NCBI GenBank assembly: GCA_004297945.1
Contig: SCRC01000039.1
Location: 1-37,057, forward strand
Length of the DNA: 37,057 nucleotides
Direction: 5' to 3'
From: Candidimonas sp.
GTDB lineage: Bacteria; Pseudomonadota; Gammaproteobacteria; Burkholderiales; Burkholderiaceae_B
The position numbers and the translations under genes are program-made. The notes beneath the pieces are model-generated. The model saw nothing but the letters and a program-made list of their open reading frames with translations, had not been told where the DNA came from and ran no database searches. Each line of letters begins with the position of its first letter. The first letter of the stretch is position 1. Shown piece by piece: positions 22,473 to 29,834 of this stretch.

Positions 22473-23012
22473 TTAACGCCCGAACATGCGGATAAAGGTC
22501 GTATCTTTAACCACGAAATGATGCCACAGGGCGGCCAGGACATGCAAAATAACCAGATAGAGCATAACGTTACCCAGGAATTCGTGGGTGCTTTTCACGA
22601 GAGTTTTTACTTCGGCGCCCGAACCCACGATGGCAGGCAGCGTGATGCCGAAGAAATCAACCGTATGGCCGCTGGCTTGCCACGTGAGGACGCCCAAAAT
22701 GGGCAGGACGAGCATCAGTGCATACAGCATATAGTGCGTAAGATTGGCAACAGCCTTGATAAAGCGGCCCTGCGCCGGATCGACAGCGGGTTCGCTATTG
22801 GCCGAACGCCATAAGATTCGGGGCGCGATCAGCCATAGTACAAAGAGGCCGGCCTGCATGTGCGCGTATTGCATCAGCGCGCGGCCGTCGCCGCCTTTGG
22901 GGAAGTACGGCTTTATTTCAATAAAGATTAGCGCCGCAATAACGGAAACGGCGCAAAAGCCGTGAAAAAACCGGCTCATAATACCGTATTTGGCGGGCGA
23001 GTTAAAAATCAT
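22473..23012 (-). CDS. Cytochrome b561
   Basis: The protein has 179 residues from ATG at 23012 (MIFNSPAKYGIMSRFFHG). Four membrane helices carry the histidines that bind two b haems in this family: His17 in RFFHG, His51 in YAHMQAG, His93 in LTHYMLY, His143 in STHEFLG and His157 in LHVLAALWHH. The length and the opening Y-(x)-R-x-x-H pattern fit prokaryotic b561 (CybB group). It passes electrons from the quinol pool in the inner membrane. It stands alone between the permease gene and dsbB. Confidence 0.9.
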   Translation of the reverse strand: MIFNSPAKYGIMSRFFHGFCAVSVIAALIFIEIKPYFPKGGDGRALMQYAHMQAGLFVLWLIAPRILWRSANSEPAVDPAQGRFIKAVANLTHYMLYALMLVLPILGVLTWQASGHTVDFFGITLPAIVGSGAEVKTLVKSTHEFLGNVMLYLVILHVLAALWHHFVVKDTTFIRMFGR

Positions 23013-23165
23013 GGTGTAGCCTGGAAGTGAAGGGACGCACGAAGTTGTCACGAAGCGTCTGGTGGTTTGGGAGCAGTGAAATTATAGAGGGTGCGCCATG
23101 GTCGCCGGCGAATTATCCATTTCACTACGTTTCACGCGCGCCGCCCAAAATCAATGTTGTCTTTT

Positions 23166-23729
23166 TTAGCCGAGCCAGAGGTATCGAACCGGGTTGTCGA
23201 CACAGGCGCCAAAGCCGCATTCCAGCAAGGTCGAGCCCATATTGGCCAGAGCCAGCAGGAAAAACAGCCAGAGAACCTGCCGGGCGTATGGGCCGGTGCT
23301 GCGCGACGCTGCGATTTGAACATTGGCCCGGTCTACGCAAAGCATCAGGCCGCAATACAGGATAAGCGCTATAAACATCAGCAGCGCCCAAGTATAAAAA
23401 TGCAGGCCTAAAAACGGCGCGCCGTAGCCCGCGTCGCCGGGCATGATATGCAGCGCCATTTGACGGGCGGCGACGGACGCGCCAGCCAGCGCCGACAGAA
23501 TGGTGATTCCGTAGTGCAGGTTCGCTGGTCCGTACTGAACGTTAAGCAGCAGCCCTATTCCAGTCAGAATAAAGGCCACGCGTTGCAGCAGGCACAAGGG
23601 GCAGGGTATTTCGTGATACAGCAGCTGCCACGCAAATGCAAAACCCAGCACGCCGCATAACGCTAAAAGGGCAAAGGTATTGACTACGCGTGAGGCATAA
23701 AAGGGGTCAGTACGGAAATGTGTCGACAT
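23166..23729 (-). CDS. DsbB family disulphide bond formation protein
   Basis: The protein has 187 residues with four or five membrane helices. The redox pair Cys43-Cys46 in IPCPLCLLQRVAF is the quinone-side CxxC of DsbB. The second periplasmic loop (MALHIMPGDAGYGAPFLGLHFYTW) lacks the second cysteine pair of E. coli DsbB. Instead, Cys171 and Cys176 stand at the extreme C-terminus (LLECGFGACVDNP). This variant form recurs in Burkholderiales beside a DUF5993 gene, as it does here (12 bases upstream). It should reoxidise a DsbA-type partner and pass electrons to quinones. Confidence 0.88.
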   Translation of the reverse strand: MSTHFRTDPFYASRVVNTFALLALCGVLGFAFAWQLLYHEIPCPLCLLQRVAFILTGIGLLLNVQYGPANLHYGITILSALAGASVAARQMALHIMPGDAGYGAPFLGLHFYTWALLMFIALILYCGLMLCVDRANVQIAASRSTGPYARQVLWLFFLLALANMGSTLLECGFGACVDNPVRYLWLG

Positions 23730-23741
23730 TGCGTGCGAACT

Positions 23742-23900
23742 TTAGAACGACAGGGTCAGCGGGCCGGTCATGTGAAACCGGAACCACGCCACGAAGATGG
23801 CCAGGGTAAGTATCCAAAGCCACAAGCAGGCCCGGCGCCGGCCGCGCATCCCCAACCAGATTGAGAACGTTCCGGTTAAAAAAGGCAACATCATGATCAT
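23742..23900 (-). CDS. DUF5993 family small membrane protein
   Basis: A 52-residue frame starts at ATG 23900 (MIMMLPFLTG) and ends at TAA 23742. It has two short hydrophobic segments separated by the basic turn GMRGRRRACLWLW, and ends in FRFHMTGPLTLSF. This pattern, two helices with an RGRRRA turn and a final P-L-x-LSF, matches DUF5993 proteins, which are found next to dsbB. It lies 12 bases upstream of dsbB on the same strand, so the two form an operon. Its role may be to support the variant DsbB, but no activity is known. Two alternative ATGs follow within three codons. Confidence 0.75.
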   Translation of the reverse strand: MIMMLPFLTGTFSIWLGMRGRRRACLWLWILTLAIFVAWFRFHMTGPLTLSF

Positions 23901-24015
23901 GACCACACCCCAAGCTGTCTTAGCACAACGCTTTGCGCTTTCTCAGGATAGTGCCCTGAGGTTTTCGTAACTAATGCAATGTAACAGAAACATGTGTTTT
24001 TGTGTGTGATTGTGA

Positions 24016-24040
24016 TGGCAGCCGCAAGGGCTGCCTCTAC
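24016..24040 (-). repeat. REP-like element (CAGCC type)
   Basis: On the minus strand: GTAG, A, GGCAGCC, CTTGC, GGCTGCC, A. Perfect stem; inverted relative to the next copy 22 bases away, forming a head-to-head pair as in REP doublets. Confidence 0.8.
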
Positions 24041-24062
24041 ATGATTCACGGGTACGTATTTG

Positions 24063-24087
24063 TGTAGCGGCAGCCCTTGTGGCTGCC
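24063..24087 (+). repeat. REP-like element (CAGCC type)
   Basis: GTAG, C, GGCAGCC, CTTGT, GGCTGCC, A. A canonical copy with the compensated C-to-G and G-to-C stem change. Confidence 0.85.
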
Positions 24088-24096
24088 ATTTGCCTT

Positions 24097-24121
24097 TTAG
24101 CGGCAGCCCTTGTGGCTGCCA
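24097..24121 (+). repeat. REP-like element (CAGCC type, TTAG variant)
   Basis: TTAG, C, GGCAGCC, CTTGT, GGCTGCC, A. A direct repeat of the previous copy, 34 bases downstream of its start. Confidence 0.85.
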
Positions 24122-24175
24122 GGTTGACGATGACATCCACGGTTGCGTTATGGCGTTGGCACAATTTAATGTGCA

Positions 24176-24187
24176 TTGCATTATAAT
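24176..24187 (+). promoter_or_regulatory. Promoter element of sulP sharing a 12-mer with the RHH gene
   Basis: TTGCATTATAAT includes a perfect -10 (24182-24187), 38 bases before the sulP ATG. The identical 12 bases occur before the ribbon-helix-helix gene on the other strand (26124-26113). A good -35 is not obvious (TTGGCA is 20 bases away), which would fit an activated or specially regulated promoter. Confidence 0.5.
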
Positions 24188-24224
24188 CACAGCCACATAT
24201 TATTAGCTTATTTTCCGGATCACT

Positions 24225-25871
24225 ATGATTGCCCTGATTGAGGCGCATCGCGCGGGCCTGCTGCGGCGGCCGTACTGGCTTTCCAATATTGTGGCCGGGG
24301 TGATTGTCGGCGTGGTGGCCTTGCCTCTTGCCATGGCGTTTGCGATTGCGTCCGGGGTGAATCCGGAAATGGGCTTGTACACGTCGATTGTGGCGGGCCT
24401 GGCGGTATCGGTGTTCGGCGGCAGCCGCATCCAGATCGCCGGGCCGACGGGCGCCTTCATTGTCATATTGGCGGGCATCACTGCCAAGCATGGCGTTGAC
24501 GGCTTGCAGATTGCCACGTTGATGGCCGGCATCATATTGTTCTGCTTCGGCCTGGCCCGGATGGGCGCCGTTATCAAATTTATCCCGGCGCCGGTGATTT
24601 CCGGCTTTACTGCGGGCATTGGCGTCATCATCTGGGTGGGCCAATGGCAAGATTTTTTTGGCCTGCCCAAGATAGCGGGCGAGCATTTTCATCAGAAGCT
24701 GTGGGCGCTTTTTCAAGCATTCCCGCAGATGGATATGACCACCACTGGCCTGGCCCTGCTGTCGTTAGTGCTGGTGATATTCACCTCCAAGGTGCCTGGC
24801 TTCAAACGTATCCCCGGGCCTTTGGTGGCTCTCGTCGTGGTGACGATTCTGCAGTCGGCCTTTGCATTCAAGAGCGTCGCCACCGTCGGCAGCACTTTCG
24901 GAGAAATTCGGCGTAGCCTGCCTGCATTCCAGTTGCCCCACATTACCCTTTCGCGGATTGTCGAACTCATCGGGCCGGCTTTTGCCATCGCCATGCTGGG
25001 CGCCATCGAGTCTTTGTTGTCAGCGGTGGTGTCCGACGGCATGGCGGGCACGCGCCACAATTCAAATCAGGAACTGATCGGACAGGGCATTGCCAATGTA
25101 CTTTCGCCGCTCTTTGGCGGGTTTGCCGCGACCGGCGCCATTGCCCGCACAGCCACCAACATTCGTAACGGCGGCACGAGTCCTTTGGCGGGCATTGTGC
25201 ATAGCCTGACGCTAGTGCTGATTATCCTGTTTCTGGCGCCCTATGCGTCCAATGTGCCGCTGGCGACTTTGGCTGCCATTCTGTTTGTTGTGGCCTGGAA
25301 TATGAGCGAGGCCCGGCATTTCGTCAGAATGGTCCGGCGCGCGCCGCGCGCCGATGTGGCCATTTTACTCATCACCTTTTTCCTTACCGTTTTTGTCGAT
25401 CTGGTGGTGGCGGTCAATATTGGCGTGATTCTGGCCATGCTGCACTTTCTGCGGCGTATGGCGGCCAGCGTGGTGGTGCGTGAAGAGTCTGAACAAGAAC
25501 TGCATAGAGAACTGGTGGGCGATGGCTTTACCCGCTTACCGCCGGGAGTGCATGTTTATGCGGTTGAAGGACCTATTTTTTTTGGTGCTGTGGAAGCGTT
25601 TGAACAGGCGCTCGACAGTGTGCCTGCCGACCTTCAAGTATTGATTATCCGCTTGCGTCGGGTGCCTTTTATCGATGCGACCGGTCTGCAGACGCTTGAA
25701 ACCGTTTTGCACGATTGGCGCCAGAAGCAGGTGCGCATCATTCTGACCGAGGCCAATGCGCGCGTAGAGCGCAAACTTGGCAAGATGGGTATGATCGATA
25801 AGCTTGGGCGTGAGTGCGTGGTTGAAACCCTGGGACAGGCCATGAAGGTTTGCGGCGCGATCCAGGCCTGA
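24225..25871 (+). CDS. SulP family anion transporter with STAS domain
   Basis: The protein has 548 residues. The membrane part (about residues 15-400, 12-14 helices) has the SulP signature regions: GVIVGVVALPLAMAFAIASGVNPEMGLYTSIVAG, the SRIQIAGPTGAFIVIL block, and ELIGQGIANVLSPLFGGFAATGAIARTATN (each quoted in parts). The C-terminal STAS domain spans about residues 440-545 (VEGPIFFGAVEAFEQAL, IRLRRVPFIDATGLQTLE). SulP proteins carry sulphate, bicarbonate or dicarboxylates; the substrate here is open. It is convergent with a small RHH protein whose promoter shares a 12-mer with its own. Confidence 0.92.
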   Translation: MIALIEAHRAGLLRRPYWLSNIVAGVIVGVVALPLAMAFAIASGVNPEMGLYTSIVAGLAVSVFGGSRIQIAGPTGAFIVILAGITAKHGVDGLQIATLMAGIILFCFGLARMGAVIKFIPAPVISGFTAGIGVIIWVGQWQDFFGLPKIAGEHFHQKLWALFQAFPQMDMTTTGLALLSLVLVIFTSKVPGFKRIPGPLVALVVVTILQSAFAFKSVATVGSTFGEIRRSLPAFQLPHITLSRIVELIGPAFAIAMLGAIESLLSAVVSDGMAGTRHNSNQELIGQGIANVLSPLFGGFAATGAIARTATNIRNGGTSPLAGIVHSLTLVLIILFLAPYASNVPLATLAAILFVVAWNMSEARHFVRMVRRAPRADVAILLITFFLTVFVDLVVAVNIGVILAMLHFLRRMAASVVVREESEQELHRELVGDGFTRLPPGVHVYAVEGPIFFGAVEAFEQALDSVPADLQVLIIRLRRVPFIDATGLQTLETVLHDWRQKQVRIILTEANARVERKLGKMGMIDKLGRECVVETLGQAMKVCGAIQA

Positions 25872-25877
25872 TGGCGG

Positions 25878-26081
25878 CTATTTGCCCGAACTCGCTTTAA
25901 CCTTGGGGTTGGATGTGCCGGCGCTATGGCCGTAAGTGACCCCGTGTTGGGTAAGATAATCGCGGATCAGTTGCCGGACCACTTGCGAAGGGGTAAGGTC
26001 CTGAACCGCGCACAAGCCTTCGAACGCTTTCTTTTTGTGTGGATCGATCAGGATGGTGAGGCGGGCTGTCTTCTTTTCCAT
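25878..26081 (-). CDS. Ribbon-helix-helix (CopG-like) DNA-binding protein
   Basis: The protein has 67 residues. A short beta strand (ARLTILIDPHKKKAF) is followed by two helices (EGLCAVQDL, TPSQVVRQLIRDYLTQHG), the ribbon-helix-helix pattern with the T-P-S-Q-V-V-R helix start of CopG-like regulators. A basic, disordered tail ends in VKASSGK. No toxin gene adjoins it, so it is not an obvious antitoxin. It lies tail to tail with sulP (6 bases apart) and shares the TTGCATTATAAT promoter motif with it, so it may control both genes. Confidence 0.8.
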   Translation of the reverse strand: MEKKTARLTILIDPHKKKAFEGLCAVQDLTPSQVVRQLIRDYLTQHGVTYGHSAGTSNPKVKASSGK

Positions 26082-26112
26082 GAACGCTTACGGTGTTTGT
26101 GATGATAATCAA

Positions 26113-26124
26113 ATTATAATGCAA
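26113..26124 (-). promoter_or_regulatory. Promoter element of the RHH gene
   Basis: The minus strand reads TTGCATTATAAT, identical to the element before sulP. Its TATAAT (26118-26113) lies 32 bases before the ATG at 26081. Confidence 0.5.
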
Positions 26125-26162
26125 GGGCCGGAATAAAAGGCAGCGCCCGCGTTTTGGGGAAA

Positions 26163-26238
26163 TGGCAGCCACAAGGGCTGCCGCTACACAAGGGCTGCCG
26201 CTACACAAGGGCTGCCGCTACACAATGGCCGCCGCTAC
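26163..26238 (-). repeat. REP-like element with three extra tandem 5' halves
   Basis: Forward strand: a full inverted copy (26163-26187) is followed by repeats of the 17-base unit ACAAGGGCTGCCGCTAC. Two are exact (26188-26204, 26205-26221) and one is changed (26222-26238, ACAATGGCCGCCGCTAC). On the minus strand each unit is GTAG, C, GGCAGCC, CTTGT: the tetranucleotide, left stem and loop only. The array runs into the stop codon of the lipoate-ligase-like gene. Confidence 0.85.
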
Positions 26239-26960
26239 GCAATGGCTTTTATCCGCTCGGCCAACGTTTTTTTCAGGCCTAGCGTGAAGTCAACAGGCGT
26301 GAGAGTAGGCAGCCCTGGCAGACACTCATATAGCGAAGCGATGCGCGTTGCATCGTAGCGTTTGTCGCTGCCTAGTTGTTGCTCCAGTTGATTGGCGCGG
26401 TCGGTCAGAACGTGCACATCCACGTTGACCAGCAGCAAGGCATGCACCAGCACCACCTGCGTGTTTGCGTGTTCCAGTCTCACACGCCGCCATAATTGGG
26501 CCGTACCGACTACTTTCTTTGCCGAATCTTGCGCACCCCACGCAAGGTTGTAGCGGCCATCGCAAAACGATCCTTCCACTGCCTGGATTCGGGATTCGAT
26601 ACCGCAGGGTTTCAAGGCATTCTGGATAAGGGTGCAAATCAACCGGTAGGCCTGATCTGAGTGCTGTAGCGGCGGGCCGTCGATGGCGTAAGCCAGACTC
26701 AGGTTTACGATGCCGGGGCCTTGGGGAACCACACCGCCGCCCGATAGCCTGACCGTGATCGGCCAGCTGTCGTTGGCGAATTGGGCGCAGACGGCGTCAA
26801 AGGACTCATGGCGCCGATAGGTGCGCGGCACGACCAAGCCCTGCGGTGCTTCCCATATGCTGGCGGCCGGGCCCGCTTGCGCTGCCTTAGCGATCAGTGA
26901 TTCGTCAAATCGGGCGTTCTGGATTTCGCCGGGCAGTGGTGCAATCAACTTGAAAGGCAT
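26235..26960 (-). CDS. Lipoate-protein ligase A-like protein
   Basis: The protein has 241 residues. It belongs to the biotin/lipoate ligase fold: RLSGGGVVPQGPGIVNLSLAY at residues 71-90 corresponds to the R-R-x-S-G-G-G-x-V lipoyl-AMP loop, and SAKKVVGTAQLWRR near 146-158 holds the catalytic Lys (148 or 149). QGLVVPRTYRR also fits. It lacks the usual C-terminal accessory domain of E. coli LplA, so it may be a LipM-like or transfer-type enzyme, or act with a partner. It would modify lipoyl domains of 2-oxoacid dehydrogenases or the glycine cleavage H protein. The 3' end overlaps the half-REP array. Confidence 0.8.
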   Translation of the reverse strand: MPFKLIAPLPGEIQNARFDESLIAKAAQAGPAASIWEAPQGLVVPRTYRRHESFDAVCAQFANDSWPITVRLSGGGVVPQGPGIVNLSLAYAIDGPPLQHSDQAYRLICTLIQNALKPCGIESRIQAVEGSFCDGRYNLAWGAQDSAKKVVGTAQLWRRVRLEHANTQVVLVHALLLVNVDVHVLTDRANQLEQQLGSDKRYDATRIASLYECLPGLPTLTPVDFTLGLKKTLAERIKAIA

Positions 26961-26977
26961 GACGGCTTCGGTTTGCC

Positions 26978-27454
26978 TTATCGCAGCGACGCGCGGCCGG
27001 GTGTGAATTCTTCGTCGCTCATGAACAGGTAGCGTATCGCATCAATCAGGCTAATGATGACGACCAGCGGCGTGAACAGATAGAAAATAATCAGGTACAC
27101 GATGCCCCATCCGATTTGGCCCAGGTAAAAGCGATGCCCGCCCAGCCAGCCCAGGAATATGGCCAGCACGATGGCGATTTTGCGAGGACTGGTGGGGTGA
27201 TTAAGCTCCGCGCCCCTGTTCTTGATGATCCACAAGCTGATGGGTACGGTCAGCACCAGCGCGATAATCACCTTGGCAGCATGGGCGTGTACATAGTTTG
27301 CCACCAGATAGTACACATCCGAAAAATTGTGGATGACCAGACCGGTCAGGTAAGAGACCCAGGCGAGGAATTCGTGCGCAATTGTTTCACCGAAGGTGAG
27401 GGCGACGAGGATAATAATGAAAACAACGCAGGCCAGTACGATTTTCTGCAGCAT
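26978..27454 (-). CDS. TM2 domain membrane protein
   Basis: The protein has 158 residues with four membrane helices. The N-terminal half is a two-helix part unique to this protein. The C-terminal half is a TM2 domain: KIAIVLAIFLGWLGGHRFYLGQ, then GIVYLIIFYLFTPLVVIISLIDAIRYL, with the hallmark GxxGxHRFYLG form. TM2 proteins have no agreed function. It lies 17 bases upstream of the lipoate-ligase-like gene on the same strand and could be co-transcribed with it. Confidence 0.8.
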   Translation of the reverse strand: MLQKIVLACVVFIIILVALTFGETIAHEFLAWVSYLTGLVIHNFSDVYYLVANYVHAHAAKVIIALVLTVPISLWIIKNRGAELNHPTSPRKIAIVLAIFLGWLGGHRFYLGQIGWGIVYLIIFYLFTPLVVIISLIDAIRYLFMSDEEFTPGRASLR

Positions 27455-27498
27455 GTGCCACGCCTTTTTTGAAAGTCCGACAGGCAGTAGTGTAATGG

Positions 27499-28641
27499 CT
27501 ATTGTTTACCCAGCCGCCAAAGCGACGTGACCTCGGCCTGGCGCGCCAGGTGCAAGGCGTCAGTTTCATCAAACGCTTTCGAATGTTGAGGCCGGGCATC
27601 GTGCCTGGCCAGAACGCGCAGGCCGGCCCGCTCGATGGCATCGGGTAGAAATTCGCGGCTACGCAATCCCAGATGCTCGGCCAGATCGGACATGATCAGC
27701 CAGCCTTGGCCGCCGTCGCACAAATGTGCGGCCAGGCCATTTAAAAACCCCAGCAGCATGCGGCTGTCCGGATCGTAGATGGCGTGTTCCAGAGGCAATG
27801 TGGGGCGTGCCGGCAACCAGGGCGGGTTGCAAACAATAAGCGGGCTTTGTCCAGCCGGAAAAAGATCGGTGTCCTGAATTTCGATCTGCGATTCCAGCCC
27901 AAGGCGTTGAACATTTTCGCGGGCGCAGGCCAGGGCGCGCGGGTCGTTTTCGGTAGCGACGATTTTTTCGATGCCGCGCTGCGCCAGCACTGCGGCCAGT
28001 ACGCCACTGCCTGTGCCGATATCGAATGCTAGGTCAGTCGTGGGCAGGGGTGTTTGGGCGATCAGTTCAATATATTCGCCTCGAACCGGCGAAAATACGC
28101 CGTAGTGAACGTGTATGTGTTGCGACAGTCCGGCGACGGCAATGCCTTTTTTGCGCCATTCGTAGGAGCCGATAATTCCCTGCAGAGCCCGTAGCGAAAG
28201 CAGCAATGGTTCGTGCAGCTGGCCCAGTGCTGCCTGACAGGCTGCCTGCACGTCGGGAGCACGGCGCAGCGCAATGCGAAAATCGCCATCCAGTTCAATA
28301 AGCAGGCTGTTCAAGAGGCGTGCGCGTTGTGATTGCGCCAGGCGATGCAGGCCGAAGGCTTCGGATGGCAGTGTGTCTTTTTTGAGCTTTCTTCTTTTAT
28401 CAACACGCCGGGCCAGAGCCTGCAATAGCTGCCTGGCATTATGGAAGTCGCCGCGCCAAAGCATGGCCGTACCGGCGTTGGCCAAGCGAAAGGCGGCGTC
28501 CGCCGTGAGGGTGTCATCAACCGGATGGATGCGCTTGGGTGGCGCGCCATGGTTTTCGGCGCACCACAGAGCGTGCCGGGGTTGTTCGTTTTCTTCCCAG
28601 GTGGCGTGGGTCGGGGCGGCCGAGTGAGCAGAATCAGGCAT
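27499..28641 (-). CDS. Class I SAM-dependent methyltransferase (HemK/PrmC-like)
   Basis: The protein has 380 residues from ATG at 28641 (MPDSAHSAAPTHATW); the longer frame back to 28758 would include the REP-like element. The C-terminal half is a Rossmann methyltransferase: motif I DIGTGSGVLAAVLAQRG, the acidic loop VATENDPRALACARENV, and motif IV CNPPWLP, an N-P-P-W/Y type that marks enzymes acting on a planar nitrogen (adenine N6 or Gln N5). The N-terminal half is helical and may select the substrate. The real target, protein, rRNA or small molecule, is not evident. Confidence 0.85.
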   Translation of the reverse strand: MPDSAHSAAPTHATWEENEQPRHALWCAENHGAPPKRIHPVDDTLTADAAFRLANAGTAMLWRGDFHNARQLLQALARRVDKRRKLKKDTLPSEAFGLHRLAQSQRARLLNSLLIELDGDFRIALRRAPDVQAACQAALGQLHEPLLLSLRALQGIIGSYEWRKKGIAVAGLSQHIHVHYGVFSPVRGEYIELIAQTPLPTTDLAFDIGTGSGVLAAVLAQRGIEKIVATENDPRALACARENVQRLGLESQIEIQDTDLFPAGQSPLIVCNPPWLPARPTLPLEHAIYDPDSRMLLGFLNGLAAHLCDGGQGWLIMSDLAEHLGLRSREFLPDAIERAGLRVLARHDARPQHSKAFDETDALHLARQAEVTSLWRLGKQ

Positions 28642-28724
28642 AAGAGGCAGGGAAGAGAATAAGAGGCACAAGCGTTTGGGCGAAGTTGACGACCGGTGCG
28701 TTATTGTAGCGGTCGTCGCAGTAT

Positions 28725-28749
28725 GTAGCGGCACCCCTTGTGGGTGCCA
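28725..28749 (+). repeat. REP-like element, complete (CACCC type)
   Basis: GTAG, C, GGCACCC, CTTGT, GGGTGCC, A: a canonical copy between the LysR gene and the methyltransferase gene. Confidence 0.85.
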
Positions 28750-28787
28750 CGCAGGCACGCAAATATGTTTGTAGGGTTACGGCGTAT

Positions 28788-29681
28788 TTACAGCGTTTCA
28801 ACGTGCGCCAGCAAAATTTCGATGAAGTGGCGTGTCAACAAGGACGGGGCCGTGTGGACGGGCATGGCCATTTGCACCGGAATGTCGATGGCCGAAGCGA
28901 GTTTTTTGATCAGGAGCTGCCCGGCAAATGTATGAGCCACATAGGGGTTGACGATGGCGATACCGTTGCCGGCTGCCACCAGTGCGCAAATGGTAATTGA
29001 CGAGGTTGTCTCGATAATGAAGTCATCCGAGTCTTTGCCCTCGGTCAGCTGCGCCTTGATCCGCATGGTGATTTCTTCGTTATCGCTTAAAGACAGAACC
29101 CGATTGCCTTTCAGTAGCTTCAGGTCAATGATGTCGACATCCTTCAAAGGATGATCAAGCGGTAGAACGCAGACGGCATTGGACGTTTTGATGACCTGTG
29201 GCTGAAAGTCTTTTTGATCCAGCGTCCCGGTCGTCAAGGCCACGTCGCAGAGGTCCTGATGCAGATAATCAGCCAGTTGCGGAGTGCCTAGCGTTTGAAT
29301 ATTTATATAGGTGTTCGGGAATTTTTGCAGGAATTGCCGCAGGACTGGCGGCAGAAGCCCGCTTCCCAGTGTCGGAGTACACGCGATTCTGAGCGCTCCG
29401 GTGCCCGACTTACGCAGGATGGAGACGACCGATTCAATTTTTTCCAGGCCGTCAAAATGTCTTTGTATGGTTTTATAAAGTAGCTTGCCTTCGCCTGTCG
29501 GCCGCAAACGGCCCTGATGCAATTCGAATAGTTTTAGTTCCGATGCGCTTTGTAGTTCCGCAATACGACGGCTGATTGAAGGTTGTGTGGTGTTCAACAT
29601 TAGCGCAGCGCGCGTGGTGGTGCCTGTTTGTATAACAGCCTTGAACGCTTCGATCTGCTGAAAGTTTAGAGGTCTGGGCAT
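28788..29681 (-). CDS. LysR family regulator of the lyase/ABC operon
   Basis: The protein has 297 residues. The helix-turn-helix (FKAVIQTGTTTRAALMLNTTQPSISRRIAELQ in two helices) and the effector domain (GALRIACTPTLGSGLLPPVLRQFL near residue 95) are typical of LysR regulators. It is divergent from the oligogalacturonate-lyase-like gene at 29835, with a 6-3-6 palindrome between. The usual arrangement predicts ligand-dependent activation of that operon and autorepression. The effector is unknown, perhaps the substrate of the neighbouring importer. Confidence 0.87.
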   Translation of the reverse strand: MPRPLNFQQIEAFKAVIQTGTTTRAALMLNTTQPSISRRIAELQSASELKLFELHQGRLRPTGEGKLLYKTIQRHFDGLEKIESVVSILRKSGTGALRIACTPTLGSGLLPPVLRQFLQKFPNTYINIQTLGTPQLADYLHQDLCDVALTTGTLDQKDFQPQVIKTSNAVCVLPLDHPLKDVDIIDLKLLKGNRVLSLSDNEEITMRIKAQLTEGKDSDDFIIETTSSITICALVAAGNGIAIVNPYVAHTFAGQLLIKKLASAIDIPVQMAMPVHTAPSLLTRHFIEILLAHVETL

Positions 29682-29769
29682 TGTGGTGACGATAGAGCTA
29701 TCTTCGGTAAGGTGGGTGCCATTCCGCCTCTTGGCGGCCTTTCTATGGTTCCATACTGTATATCAAATT

Positions 29770-29784
29770 TGCATAGGGTATGCA
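29770..29784. promoter_or_regulatory. LysR-type palindrome before the lyase-like gene
   Basis: TGCATA-GGG-TATGCA is a perfect 6-3-6 inverted repeat with a T-N13-A form, halfway between the two divergent start codons. Confidence 0.5.
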
Positions 29785-29834
29785 TAAAAAAGAATTTGTG
29801 CGCATGGTCGTGACGGCATAATCTCTTGGCCATC

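Larger units (their letters stand above)
23901..24224. other. Divergent intergenic region with three REP-like elements
   Basis: This 324-base gap between the DUF5993 and SulP genes holds REP-like copies at 24016-24040, 24063-24087 and 24097-24121. The TATAAT-bearing sulP leader lies at 24176-24224. No gene is seen. Confidence 0.7.

Noticed and set aside
25878..26081. Antitoxin of a toxin-antitoxin pair
   Set aside because: The ribbon-helix-helix protein has no small toxin gene on either side; its neighbours are sulP and a lipoate-ligase-like gene.
26163..26238. Possible CRISPR array
   Set aside because: Units are 17 bases, directly abutting with no spacers, and are halves of the dispersed hairpin element. 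No cas gene is near.
29711..29740. Further REP-like copy (GTGGGTGCCATT followed by a CCGCC/GGCGG hairpin)
   Set aside because: Only the right-hand half resembles the family and the hairpin is different, so it is not listed as a copy.
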